The notes under the pieces: model-generated | The model's input: the letters and a program-made list of their open reading frames with translations, nothing else | Database searches by the model: none | Told to the model about the DNA's origin: nothing | Shown here: positions 44,444 to 53,302 of the stretch, in pieces | Layout of the letters: each line of letters opens with the position of its first letter | How positions within the stretch are numbered: position 1 is the first letter of the stretch | DNA from: Rhodovulum sulfidophilum DSM 1374 | GTDB taxonomy: Bacteria > Pseudomonadota > Alphaproteobacteria > Rhodobacterales > Rhodobacteraceae | Assembly (NCBI RefSeq): GCF_001633165.1 | Contig: NZ_CP015418.1 | Location: forward strand, 901,501 to 965,500 | Length of the DNA: 64,000 bases | Reading direction: 5' to 3' | Position numbers and translations under genes: made by a program

Positions 44444-45865
44444 TCAGCCGGGAAAGGCTTCGCCGCTGATCTTGCGGGGCAGGTATTGGCCGTCTGCGGC
44501 GCTGCCGGTGACTTCGAAATCGGCGGCCACGGTCCTGCCGCGCAGGATCGTCCGGACCGGCCAGCCCTTCACCGCCATCCCCTCATAGGGGGTGTAGTCG
44601 CAGCCGTGATGCATCTTGGCCTGGGTGATGGTGGTCTCGATCTCGGGATCCCACAGCGCGATATCGGCATCCGAGCCGATCGCGATCGTGCCCTTCTTCG
44701 GATAAAGCCCGTAAAGCTTGGCCGGATTGCTCGCGGTCAGCGCCACGAAGCGTTCGGCCGAAATCCGGCCCTTCGACACGCCCTCGGAGAACAGAACCGG
44801 CAGCCGCGCGGCGACGCCCGGGATGCCGTTCGGCACCCATTTGAACGAGGTCCGCGCGCCCTTCACATCCTTGCCCGCCGGGTCTTCATAGCGGAACGGG
44901 CAGTGATCGGAGGAGAAGATGTCGAAGGTGCCGTCCCGCAGCCCTTCCCAGATCGCGGCCTGGCTGTCGGTGTCGCGCGGCGGCGGCGAGCAGACATATT
45001 TGGCGCCCGAGAAATCCATGTTCAGTCCCTTCAGGTCGTCCCGGGTGAGCGCGATATATTGCGGGCAGGTCTCGGCGAAGATCCTGCGGCCGCGGCGCTT
45101 GGCCCACTGGATCTGCTCCATCGGCTCGCGGCCCGAGACATGGACGATCACGATCGGCACATCGGTCAGCTCGGCATGGCTGATGGCGCGGTGGGTGGCC
45201 TCGCGCTCGGCCACGGCGGAATGCGAGATCGCGTGGTAATAGGGTGCGGTCCTGCCGGCCTCTTCCAGCTTGCGGGTCATGAACTTGATGGCGTCATGGC
45301 CCTCGGCATGGACCATCACCAGCGCCTTCTCGCGCTGGGCGGTATCGAACACCTCCAGCAGCTCGGCATCGTTCAGGATCATGTCGTCATAGGTCATGAA
45401 GACCTTGAACGAGGTATAGCCGTCCTTGATCAGCGCGGGCAGTTCCTGGCCCAGCACCTGCGGCGTCGGGTCGGTGATGATCAGGTGGAAGGACACGTCG
45501 ACATGGCACTTGCCCTCGGCTGACGCGTGATAGGCCTGCACCGCCTCGCGCAGCGTCTGGCCCTTCTGTTGCAGCGCGAAGGGCAGGACGGTGGTGTTGC
45601 CGCCCGCCGCGGCCGAGCGGGTGCCGGTCTCGAAATCGTCGGCCATGACCACGCCGCCGCCCTGGGGCTGGGCCAGATGGACATGGGCGTCGATGCCGCC
45701 GGGCATGGCCCAGAGGCCGGTCGCGTCGATCTCTTCGCGGGCCTCGCCCACGCGTTCGGCGATTTCGACGATGCGGCCGTCCCGGATGCCGATATCGGCG
45801 ACATAGCGGTCGGCGGCGGTGACGATCTGGGCGTTTCTGATGGCGAGGTCGAGCATGGCAGGCAT
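44444..45865 (-). CDS. Dihydropyrimidinase / hydantoinase family cyclic amidohydrolase
   Basis: The 473-residue amidohydrolase has the binuclear metal site: DAHVH, carboxylated lysine in SFKVFMTYDD, VHAEGHD, VHVSGREP and SSDHCPF. SPPPRDTDSQAA and NGIPGVAARLP place it in the D-hydantoinase/dihydropyrimidinase group. It opens cyclic ureides or imides to N-carbamoyl acids. It follows TRAP system 3 in one operon, so the transporter probably imports a cyclic amide or its acid. No carbamoylase gene is nearby. ATGs at 45865 and 45856 are both possible. Confidence 0.92.
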   Translation of the reverse strand: MPAMLDLAIRNAQIVTAADRYVADIGIRDGRIVEIAERVGEAREEIDATGLWAMPGGIDAHVHLAQPQGGGVVMADDFETGTRSAAAGGNTTVLPFALQQKGQTLREAVQAYHASAEGKCHVDVSFHLIITDPTPQVLGQELPALIKDGYTSFKVFMTYDDMILNDAELLEVFDTAQREKALVMVHAEGHDAIKFMTRKLEEAGRTAPYYHAISHSAVAEREATHRAISHAELTDVPIVIVHVSGREPMEQIQWAKRRGRRIFAETCPQYIALTRDDLKGLNMDFSGAKYVCSPPPRDTDSQAAIWEGLRDGTFDIFSSDHCPFRYEDPAGKDVKGARTSFKWVPNGIPGVAARLPVLFSEGVSKGRISAERFVALTASNPAKLYGLYPKKGTIAIGSDADIALWDPEIETTITQAKMHHGCDYTPYEGMAVKGWPVRTILRGRTVAADFEVTGSAADGQYLPRKISGEAFPG

Positions 45866-45936
45866 TGCTTCTTCTGTTGGAAAAGAGGATGCCGCGGCCC
45901 CGAACAGGGCCGCGGCAGGGCAGGCAGGGCGGGGCC

Positions 45937-46902
45937 TTAATTCCCGGTCAGGGCCTCGAGCAGGGCTTTCTGTCCGGGTGTCGTCAGCTCGCTTTCGTAA
46001 AGCGGCAGCGAGGCCTCGCGGAAGGGCTCGGTATCGGGGGTGGTGATGGTCACGCCCTCGGCCTCGAAGCCCTCGAGCAGCGGCTTTTCCTGAGCCTCGA
46101 CATAGCCCCGTTGCCATTGGGCGGCTTCCTGGCCCGCCTCCATCAGCGCGGTCCGGATGTTTTCCGGCAAGGCGTCGAAGGCCGCCTTCTGCATCACCAC
46201 CGGCGCGGTCATGTTCAGCCAGCCGACGAGGGCGAAATCGGGCGCGACCTCGTAGAATTTCATGCCGTCATAGCCGGTCGAGGCGGCCTCGGCCCCGTCC
46301 ACCACGCCCGATTGCAGCGCGCCGTAAAGCTCGGAATAGGTCATCGGCGTCGGGTTGGCGCCATAGGCGCGCCAGGCCTCGACATGAACCGGGTTCTGCA
46401 TGGTGCGGATTTTCAGCCCCGCGACATCCTCGATGCTCTCGACCGGCTTCGAGGTCATCAGATGGCGGATGCCCGAGGAGAACACGCCCAGCAGCTGGAA
46501 GCCCGAACCGTTGGCGGTGTCTTCCATCAGTTCCCAGTTGGCGTCGATCTTCTCGCCCAGGGCCGAGATCGAGGGGAAGAGGAAGGGCATGTCGAAGACG
46601 CGGAAATCCTCGATGTAATTCGACAGAAGCGAGTTCGAGGTCATGGACATGTCGAGTGAGCCCAGCATGACCCCCTCGATGCTCTGCGCCTCGTCGCCGA
46701 GCTGGCCGCTCGGATAGATCTCCAGCGTGGCGGCGCCGTCGGTCTTCTCTTCCAGCAGGTCGCGCATCTTCTGCAGACCCTTGTCCTGGACCTCGTCGGC
46801 GGCATTGGTATGGGCCACCTGGAAGGTGAAATCGGCGGCCAGCGCCGGCAGGCCGGTCAGCATGGCCATAAGGGCGATGGCGGGGAGGGCTCTGTTGGAC
46901 AT
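45937..46902 (-). CDS. TRAP transporter solute-binding protein (DctP family), system 3
   Basis: The 321-residue receptor has a signal peptide (to about residue 22, ALA-ADF) and GLKIRTMQNPVHVEAW with the substrate arginine. SELYGALQSGVVDGAEAASTGY follows. It lies between dctM and the hydantoinase gene; 71 bases separate it from the latter. It resembles the system 2 receptor in the ligand-binding helix. Confidence 0.94.
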   Translation of the reverse strand: MSNRALPAIALMAMLTGLPALAADFTFQVAHTNAADEVQDKGLQKMRDLLEEKTDGAATLEIYPSGQLGDEAQSIEGVMLGSLDMSMTSNSLLSNYIEDFRVFDMPFLFPSISALGEKIDANWELMEDTANGSGFQLLGVFSSGIRHLMTSKPVESIEDVAGLKIRTMQNPVHVEAWRAYGANPTPMTYSELYGALQSGVVDGAEAASTGYDGMKFYEVAPDFALVGWLNMTAPVVMQKAAFDALPENIRTALMEAGQEAAQWQRGYVEAQEKPLLEGFEAEGVTITTPDTEPFREASLPLYESELTTPGQKALLEALTGN

Positions 46903-46938
46903 CAGGGGATTTTCCTTTTTTATATGGACGAAGTCGGG

Positions 46939-48219
46939 TCAGTTCATCATCAGCGCGGGCAGCCACAGCGAGACGGCCGGCACGAAGGTCACCAGCATCA
47001 GCGCGACCAGCATGCACAGGAAGGGCAGCCAGATCCGGCGCGAGACCTGCTCGATCCGCCGTCCGGCCACCGAGGCGGCGACGTAGAGGCAGATGCCGTA
47101 GGGCGGCGTGATCAGCCCGATCGAGAGGTTCAGCGCGGTGATGATGCCGAATTGCACCGGGTCGATGCCGTAGCTGCGCGCGATGGGCAGCAGGATCGGC
47201 AACAGGATCAGGACCGCCGAGATGCTTTCCATGAACATGCCGACGACCAGCAGCAGCAGGTTGACGATCAGCAGGAAGGCAATGGGGTTGTCGGTGATGC
47301 CGGTCAGCCAGCCGCTCAGCATCGCCGGCAGGCCCTCGGTCGCGATGATCCAGGTGAAGACGGAGGCTGTCGCGATGACGATCAGCACCGTCGCCGACAG
47401 GCTGATCGCCTTCAGCAGGATCCGCGGCAGATCGCGGGGTTTCAGCTCCTTGTAGATGAACATGGTCACGATCAGGGTGGTGAAGAGCGCCACGCAGGCG
47501 GCCTCGGTCGCGGTGAAGACGCCGCCGACGATGCCGCCGATGATGACCACGGGCACGATCATGCCGGGGGCCGCGTCGCGGAAGGCATGGGCAAGCCGGG
47601 CGAAGGTGAAGGGCGCGCCGTCGCGATAGGCCTCGCCGCCGCGCCGGGCGAAGAGCCAGGCGCCCAGCATCAGCCCGACCATGACGATCAGGCCCGGGAC
47701 GATGCCGCCGAGGAACATCGCGCCGATCGACTGGCTCGAGGTGACGGCGATCACGATCATCACGATCGAGGGCGGGATGATCGAGGCCAGCGAGCCCGAG
47801 GCGGCGATGATCGCCGCCGCCAGGTCGATGTCGTAGCGGCGCTTCTTCATCTCGGGCACCATCACCGCGCTGATCGCGGCGGTATCGGCCGAGCCCGAGC
47901 CCGAGATCGCGGCCAGCCCGGTGCCGGTGACGACCGAGACCATGTAGAGGCTGCCGGTGATCCAGCCGACCATGGCGCCCGCCAGATTGACGAAGCGCCG
48001 GGCGATGCCGCCGGCCTCCATCAGCAGGCCCGAGGCCACGAAGAAGGGAATGGCCATCAGGGTGAAGGACTGGATGCCGCCATAGACGCGCTGGGCCACG
48101 ATCGAGATCGGCGCGGAGGTCGACAGCTCGATCGCCGCCAGCGCCGCGATGCCGAGGGCCAGCACGATCGGAATGCCCGAGATCAGAAGCAGGAGAAAAC
48201 CACCGACGGCCCAGATCAT
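46939..48219 (-). CDS. TRAP transporter large permease (DctM family), system 3
   Basis: The 426-residue membrane protein starts MIWAVGGFLLLLISGIPIVLALG and has ISGSGSADTAAISAVM, nearly the same as in system 2. Its ATG overlaps the DctQ stop by four bases. It provides Na+-driven uptake with the adjacent receptor. Confidence 0.95.
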   Translation of the reverse strand: MIWAVGGFLLLLISGIPIVLALGIAALAAIELSTSAPISIVAQRVYGGIQSFTLMAIPFFVASGLLMEAGGIARRFVNLAGAMVGWITGSLYMVSVVTGTGLAAISGSGSADTAAISAVMVPEMKKRRYDIDLAAAIIAASGSLASIIPPSIVMIVIAVTSSQSIGAMFLGGIVPGLIVMVGLMLGAWLFARRGGEAYRDGAPFTFARLAHAFRDAAPGMIVPVVIIGGIVGGVFTATEAACVALFTTLIVTMFIYKELKPRDLPRILLKAISLSATVLIVIATASVFTWIIATEGLPAMLSGWLTGITDNPIAFLLIVNLLLLVVGMFMESISAVLILLPILLPIARSYGIDPVQFGIITALNLSIGLITPPYGICLYVAASVAGRRIEQVSRRIWLPFLCMLVALMLVTFVPAVSLWLPALMMN

Positions 48220-48773
48220 ATGCCGGTCTCCTCGAGCGGGTCATGGCCGGGCCTCAGGATGCGCGGCAGGCTGGAAAGGGCGAATTCGAGCAGGAAATAG
48301 GCAAAGCCCACCGGCAGCGCCGAATAGGGAATGGCCATCGGCATGCGCAGCGCGGGCGATTTGACGATCAGGCCGATGCCCACCATCGAGACCGAGCCCA
48401 CCACGACGACACCGAGAAACCAGGCGCCCAGCGCGAAAGCCGCGAGGTTGAACACCCGCTGCACCTGCAGCGGCGCCTTCAGGATCAGGAAATCGACGCC
48501 CACATGCTGGTTGTGGCGCATCGCGATCCCCGCCCCCAGCAGGGCCAGCCAGATCTGCGCGAAGGTGGCGGTCTCCTCGCTCCAGGCGATGGAATAGTTG
48601 AAGACATAACGCCCGATGATCTGCACCAGGACCGCCAGCGCCATGTATCCCAGAAGCAGCAGCGCCGCGCCGTCGACGAGGCGTCGCAATGCCCGGAGCG
48701 CGGCCGAAAGGGCTTTCGGGACGGGGCCGCGAAGGGCCGAAAAGGGGGGCTGTCCGCCCGGTCGGTCTGGCAC
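48216..48773 (-). CDS. TRAP transporter small permease (DctQ family), system 3
   Basis: The 185-residue four-helix subunit has RYVFNYSIAWSEETATFAQIWLALLGAG followed by NQHVGVDFL. A GTG start at 48773 follows AAAGGAG by 9 bases. It is the first gene of the TRAP-3/hydantoinase operon, whose promoter lies in the 238-bp divergent spacer to the right. Confidence 0.92.
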   Translation of the reverse strand: MPDRPGGQPPFSALRGPVPKALSAALRALRRLVDGAALLLLGYMALAVLVQIIGRYVFNYSIAWSEETATFAQIWLALLGAGIAMRHNQHVGVDFLILKAPLQVQRVFNLAAFALGAWFLGVVVVGSVSMVGIGLIVKSPALRMPMAIPYSALPVGFAYFLLEFALSSLPRILRPGHDPLEETGI

Positions 48774-48894
48774 CGGCGCATCTCCTTTCGTCGCTGGCAG
48801 CGGTCCAAAACCCGCCGCGCATCTGGCTGATGCGATCAGGTTATCCGTAAAGATCTGTGACGAAAGGAAGGGATCTATTATTAAAGTGATGGGT

Positions 48895-48924
48895 AGTATT
48901 CGTTCCTGCGTTTTTGCGAATACT
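48895..48924. promoter_or_regulatory. Inverted repeat AGTATTCG-N14-CGAATACT between TRAP-3 and aldolase genes
   Basis: Two perfect 8-bp arms (48895-48902, 48917-48924) sit in the AT-rich middle of the divergent spacer, 122 bases from the dctQ start and 88 from the aldolase start. Size and symmetry suit a dimeric regulator. The GntR (43713) and LysR (50694) proteins are the local candidates. Confidence 0.5.
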
Positions 48925-49011
48925 CATCTGCATTTCACGGTAGGATTGGCGGGGCCAAAACATGAACCGTGCAGTTCGCGTGCAGCCGGTTCGCCGCAAG
49001 GGATAATATCT

Positions 49012-49773
49012 GTGCAGTCGAAAAACGCCGCTTCTCCTGAAATCGGACTGGCATTCTGCCTTGCGGGGCGTGCCGAGGCCGTACTTCTCGCCAAAGGTGC
49101 AGGATTCGATTTCGCGGTGATGGACATGGAGCATGGGCCCATCGGTCTGTCCGAGCTGGGGCAGGCGGCCGCGGTCGGCCAGGCGGCCGGATTTCCGGTC
49201 CATGCCAGGGTCACGGGGCCGGGCTCGCCCGATCTGGCGCGGGCGCTCGATTGCGGCGCGGCGGGGGTGATCGTGCCCCATGTCGACAGCGCCGACGAGG
49301 CCCGCAGGGTGGTCCGGGCCTGCCGCTTCGCGCCGGTCGGACGGCGGGCGCTGCCGGGGCCGCTGCCGGTTGCCGATTATGTGCCGCTGCCCGCCGATGC
49401 GCTGGTCGGGGCGGCCGGGGGCGGGAAGGTGATGGCGATGATCGAAAGCGCCGAGGCGCTGGCCGCGGTCGAGGAAATCGCCGCCGTCCCCGGGCTCGAT
49501 GCGCTGATCGTCGGGACCAACGATCTAGCCGACGGGATGGGGCTGCGCGGGCGGGTCGGTCACCCCGAAATCCAGGCCGCCTTCGGCCGGATCGCGGCGG
49601 CCGCACGGGCTCGCGGGCTGGCCTTTGGGGCGATGGGGCTGCCGCCCGAGCTGGTCGAAAGCCATGCGCTGGCGCTGGGCGCAAGTATTCTCGTGGCGAC
49701 CAACGAGACCAATCTCATCGTCGAGGGCGGCGCCGCCCTGCTGGCCGCCTTGCGCGGCCCGGCCGGGTCATGA
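49012..49773 (+). CDS. HpcH/HpaI family class II aldolase
   Basis: The 253-residue TIM-barrel enzyme has VMDMEHGP (active-site His), HARV (Arg), GAAGVIVPHVDSADEA, MIESAEA (metal Glu) and VGTNDLADGMG (metal Asp). Relatives cleave 4-hydroxy-2-oxo acids to pyruvate (or oxaloacetate) and an aldehyde, using Mg2+ or Co2+. The GTG at 49012 follows AAGGGA; the earlier frame is non-family sequence. It diverges from TRAP-3 and is convergent with the LysR gene, overlapping it by six bases. Confidence 0.87.
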   Translation: MQSKNAASPEIGLAFCLAGRAEAVLLAKGAGFDFAVMDMEHGPIGLSELGQAAAVGQAAGFPVHARVTGPGSPDLARALDCGAAGVIVPHVDSADEARRVVRACRFAPVGRRALPGPLPVADYVPLPADALVGAAGGGKVMAMIESAEALAAVEEIAAVPGLDALIVGTNDLADGMGLRGRVGHPEIQAAFGRIAAAARARGLAFGAMGLPPELVESHALALGASILVATNETNLIVEGGAALLAALRGPAGS

Positions 49774-50694
49774 CGGATCGCGCCGGGCCTCGGCCCGCAC
49801 CTCGGCGATCTGGGCGCGCACCTTCTCGGCGAAGGCGGTGATCAGGCGGCGGGTCTGGCGCGAGGTGGTCTTGGCGCGCGAGGTTGCGGCCGTCAGCTCG
49901 AAGCTCAGCGCGGGTTCGTAGGCGCGCACCACCAGCCCCGGGCGCAGCACGGTATGGGCGGATAACTCGTCGATCAGGGTCACGCCGCAGCCTTCGCGCA
50001 CCACACGCGCGGCGGCATTCATGAAGCGGGTCTCGATCGCGGGACTGTAGACATGGCCGCTGGCGCGGAAGCTGTCGGCGATCATCAGCCCGATCCGGTT
50101 CGAGACCTGCGGACCGACCATCTGCCGCCCGATCAGGTCGCGCGGCGTCACCGCTTCGAGCCGGGCCAGCGGGTCGTCGGCGGGGCACAGGCAGACCGCG
50201 CGCAGTTCGACCAGGGTTTCGTAATCGAGCGCCTGGCGCTCATAGGCGGCGATGACGAAGGCGACATCGGCCAGCCCGTTCTCGACCACCTGCAGCACCC
50301 CGTCCAGCGGCCGGGTTTCCAGCGAGATCTGCACCTTGGGATAGGCGCCCGCGTAATCGGCGATGACGCCGGGCAGAACCGCCTCGGACAGTTCCGCGGT
50401 CGAGGCGATCCGGATCCGGCCGATCCGCCCGCGCCTGAGATCGGCGGCGCGCTGGTTCACCGCGTCGCGCAGCAGGAACAGGGGTTCCGCCTCTTCCAGC
50501 AGGATCAGCGCCTCTTCGGTCGGCACCAGCCGGTTCGAGACCCGCTCGAACAGCGGAAAGCCCAGAACCGTCTCGATATGGCGGATGGTGTTCGAGACCG
50601 AGGGCTGGGACATGCCCAGCCGTTCGGCGGCGCCCACGGTGGTGCGATACTGCACCACCGCACGCAGGATCTCGAGCTGTCGCAGGTTCAGCAT
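49768..50694 (-). CDS. LysR family transcriptional regulator
   Basis: The 308-residue protein has the N-terminal winged helix (MLNLRQLEILRAVVQYRTTVGAAERLGMSQPSVSNTIRHIE) and a periplasmic-binding-like effector domain (about 90-295). It follows the CoA-transferase operon on the same strand, 29 bases after the EthD-like gene, and probably belongs to it. It is convergent with the HpcH-type aldolase. Its likely effector is a pathway intermediate. Confidence 0.92.
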   Translation of the reverse strand: MLNLRQLEILRAVVQYRTTVGAAERLGMSQPSVSNTIRHIETVLGFPLFERVSNRLVPTEEALILLEEAEPLFLLRDAVNQRAADLRRGRIGRIRIASTAELSEAVLPGVIADYAGAYPKVQISLETRPLDGVLQVVENGLADVAFVIAAYERQALDYETLVELRAVCLCPADDPLARLEAVTPRDLIGRQMVGPQVSNRIGLMIADSFRASGHVYSPAIETRFMNAAARVVREGCGVTLIDELSAHTVLRPGLVVRAYEPALSFELTAATSRAKTTSRQTRRLITAFAEKVRAQIAEVRAEARRDPS

Positions 50695-50723
50695 CGGTCG
50701 GGCGGTCCCTCCTGCGGGCACGC

Positions 50724-51014
50724 TCAGCTTTTCGTCAGACGCACCCGCCGGAAGTTGCGGATCTTGTCGGTGAACGGCCCGAAGCCCTTGATAGCGTCGA
50801 ACTCGGGGGTTTCATAGGCTTCGGGGCCGGTAATCGTGTAGATCGCGACATGGCGCGGCCCGCCTTCGATGCATTTCTCGCGCCGGGCCTCCAGCCAGCC
50901 GGGGCAGGCGAGGATCTGGGGCAGGTGGGTGTTGTCGTACCAGTCGTCGAAGGCGGCCTCTTCCTCGGGGTCGATATCGACGAAGACCATGTGGGTCTGG
51001 CGGGGCTCAGTCAT
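50724..51014 (-). CDS. EthD-like dimeric alpha/beta-barrel protein
   Basis: The 96-residue protein has the pattern FDDWYDNTHLPQILACPGW, typical of small ferredoxin-fold EthD/DUF4286-like proteins. Related dimeric barrels act as accessory enzymes or isomerases in degradation pathways. It overlaps the upstream DHDPS paralogue by eight bases. The reaction is unknown. Confidence 0.78.
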   Translation of the reverse strand: MTEPRQTHMVFVDIDPEEEAAFDDWYDNTHLPQILACPGWLEARREKCIEGGPRHVAIYTITGPEAYETPEFDAIKGFGPFTDKIRNFRRVRLTKS

Positions 51015-51933
51015 CTCCGGGCTCCAGGCAGGGGGCAAGCGCCGCGGCCAGACGCTCGGCTTCGGCCGGGTCGATGGGCGGCGTGGGGGCGCGGCAGGCC
51101 GGGCTGTCGATGCGGCCGAGCCGGGCGAGGCAGGCCTTGAGCCGGGCGGCGGCCAGATGGCCGGGCCGGGCATAGATCGCCCTGGCCAGCGGATAGAGCT
51201 TGCGGTGGATCGCCAGCGCGGCGTCGGTCTCGCCCGCGCGCACATGGGTGTCGAGCGCCACGATCAGGTCGGGCACAAGCGCGGCGAGGCTGACCGCGGA
51301 CCCGTCGCTGCCAAGCTGAAAACAGGCGAAGAGATGTTCGTCGCCCGAGGCCATCACCGCCACATCGGGCCGAAGCGCGCGGGTCTGGCGCAGCGTGTCC
51401 TCATAGGCTCGGGTCTCCCACGAGCCTTCCTTGATGCCGACCACCGCCTCGATGTCCAGAAGGGCGGCCAGCGTGTCGGGCGCGTAATGCAGCCCGCCCG
51501 AGCCGACCGAACCCTGAAACAGGTAGACCGGTCCTTCGGCGGCCTCGGCGATGCCCTTGTGATGGGCGAGGATGGCGCGCGGATCGGCGCCGAGCGCCCA
51601 GGAGAAGGGGGCGAAGACCATGATCCCGTCGGCCCCGGCCGCCCGCGCGGCGCGGGCATCGGCGGCGGCTTCGGCGGTCGCCTCGGCGCTGACCGCCGCC
51701 AGCACCCGTTTGGCGGGGGCGATGGTCTTGGCATGGCGCACCACGGTCGCGGCCTCGTCGCGGGTCAGGAAGATCCCTTCGCCCGCATGGCCGTTCAGCA
51801 GCAGGCCGTCGAGCCCTTCTGTCGCCAGAACGGCCGAGAAATGCGCCTCGAGGCTGTCGAGATCCAGCGCGCCGTCCGCGCGCATCGGGCAGATGGTGGC
51901 GGCATAGAGCCCGCCATGGGGATGCGCGGCCAT
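51007..51933 (-). CDS. DHDPS-family protein, paralogue lacking the YNNP tyrosine (copy 1)
   Basis: The 308-residue TIM-barrel protein has a NGHAGEG loop in place of GTTGE and Schiff-base Lys168 in VGIKEGSWE. The second-shell Tyr of the YNNP motif is replaced by a YLFQGS segment (Phe139-Gln140). It retains imine chemistry but not the usual proton relay. It is coupled to copy 2 by a TGATG overlap. It may form a hetero-oligomer with copy 2 or act on a different substrate. Confidence 0.83.
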   Translation of the reverse strand: MAAHPHGGLYAATICPMRADGALDLDSLEAHFSAVLATEGLDGLLLNGHAGEGIFLTRDEAATVVRHAKTIAPAKRVLAAVSAEATAEAAADARAARAAGADGIMVFAPFSWALGADPRAILAHHKGIAEAAEGPVYLFQGSVGSGGLHYAPDTLAALLDIEAVVGIKEGSWETRAYEDTLRQTRALRPDVAVMASGDEHLFACFQLGSDGSAVSLAALVPDLIVALDTHVRAGETDAALAIHRKLYPLARAIYARPGHLAAARLKACLARLGRIDSPACRAPTPPIDPAEAERLAAALAPCLEPGDD

Positions 51934-52862
51934 CACAGCAACTCCGCCTCGATCAGCGCCCGGCGGACGCCTTCGACGACGGCCCCCGATGGCGGCAGGA
52001 GCGGCAGGCGCGGGGTTGCGCATTTGATCAGGCCCATCATCTTCAGCCCGTCCTTCATCCGGGTATGCATGTCGACGACCGGCGCCGGGCCGTAGATCGC
52101 GCGCACCACCGGGTAGAGCCGGTCGTTGATCGCGCGCATCCGCGCCAGGTCCTGCGCCTCGGAGGCCCGCCACAGCTCGGCCAGCAGGCCCGGCGTCAGC
52201 GAGGCGAGCCCCGACAGGATGCCGTCGCCGCCCAGCGCCAGTTGCGGCAAGAACCAGTGGAAGTTCGAGGGCAGGATCGCGACATCGGGTGCCGCGGCCT
52301 TCACCGCGCGGCGGTTCTCGTCATAGGCCAGCATCGTGGCCGAGCCTTCCTTGATCGCGACGATGCCGGGGATCTGCGCGATCTCGGCCAGCGCCTCCGT
52401 CGAATAGCCGAAGCCCGAGGCGATCGGGAACTGGAAGACCGAGATCGGCATCGCCAGTTCGCGGGCGAGCTTTTCCATGAAGGCCACCGGCGCCTTCGTT
52501 GCGGCATTGCCGCCGCCCAGCGCCTCGGGCGGGAAGATCACGGCGACATCGGCCCCGGCCTCGCGGGCGGCCTCGGCCTGCATGACGGCGTCCGGATAGC
52601 CGGTGGGCACCACGCCCGCCAGCAGCAGCCGGTCCTTGCCGATCTGATCGCGGGTCCGGCGGATCACCTCGTCGCGCTCGGCCCCGGTCAGGGCCGTCGC
52701 CTCGCCCGCATGGCCGTTGACGAAGACGCAATCGGTCGTCTCGGGCCGGGTGCAATGCTCCAGGACGGCGGCGTAGCCTTCCCAGTCGATGGCGCCGGTC
52801 TCGTCGAAGGGCAGAACGGTCGCGACCGTGATGCCGCGCAGGTCTTTTCCGGTCAGGCTCAT
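51933..52862 (-). CDS. DHDPS-family protein, paralogue with Phe at the YNNP tyrosine (copy 2)
   Basis: The 309-residue protein has NGHAGEA in the carboxylate loop and Lys171 in VAIKEGSAT. VFQFP stands in place of the YNNP motif, so Phe143 occupies the Tyr position (28 residues before Lys, as in the canonical homologue at 40695). It shares the GHAGE loop and the FQ motif with copy 1, so they are tandem paralogues. The operon places both after two hydratase subunits, which suggests cleavage of a hydroxylated intermediate. Confidence 0.85.
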   Translation of the reverse strand: MSLTGKDLRGITVATVLPFDETGAIDWEGYAAVLEHCTRPETTDCVFVNGHAGEATALTGAERDEVIRRTRDQIGKDRLLLAGVVPTGYPDAVMQAEAAREAGADVAVIFPPEALGGGNAATKAPVAFMEKLARELAMPISVFQFPIASGFGYSTEALAEIAQIPGIVAIKEGSATMLAYDENRRAVKAAAPDVAILPSNFHWFLPQLALGGDGILSGLASLTPGLLAELWRASEAQDLARMRAINDRLYPVVRAIYGPAPVVDMHTRMKDGLKMMGLIKCATPRLPLLPPSGAVVEGVRRALIEAELL

Positions 52863-53296
52863 GCAGTCACCTTCTTCTTGCGGGGGAATTTCAGGGAGGC
52901 GTCGACCTTCAGGACCTCGGTGCCTTCCTCGTTCCGGGCCGAGGCCTGCCAGTCGACGGTGCGGTTTTCCTCGTCCTTGGCGCTGATCCAGATCTCGAAG
53001 GTCAGGGTGTCGCCGTAACGGACCGCGCCGGTGAACCAGAAGCTGTCGCGGATCGAGACGCCAAGCGTGCCCACCAGTTCGGCGGTCAGGACCGAGGTGC
53101 AGATGCCCGCGACCAGGATGCCGGGGGCGAGACGCTCGCCGAAGCGGGTTCCCGAGGCATAATCCTCGTCGACATGGACCGGGCCGAAATCGCCGGTGGC
53201 GGCGATATACATGGCGCCATCGGCCTCGGTGACGGTCTTGGTGACGCTGATGCGGTCGCCCACGCTCAGCTCGTCGATCTGGCGGATGTCGTACAT
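52859..53296 (-). CDS. MaoC family hydratase subunit with intact Asp/His dyad
   Basis: The 145-residue hot-dog protein has the classical ATGDFGPVHVDEDYA motif with Asp36 and His41. It would hydrate a 2-enoyl-CoA. Its start is 6 bases after the stop of a second, degenerate hot-dog gene, and its stop overlaps the DHDPS copy 2 start by four bases. It is likely the catalytic half of a two-subunit hydratase. Confidence 0.88.
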   Translation of the reverse strand: MYDIRQIDELSVGDRISVTKTVTEADGAMYIAATGDFGPVHVDEDYASGTRFGERLAPGILVAGICTSVLTAELVGTLGVSIRDSFWFTGAVRYGDTLTFEIWISAKDEENRTVDWQASARNEEGTEVLKVDASLKFPRKKKVTA

Positions 53297-53302
53297 CTGG
53301 GC

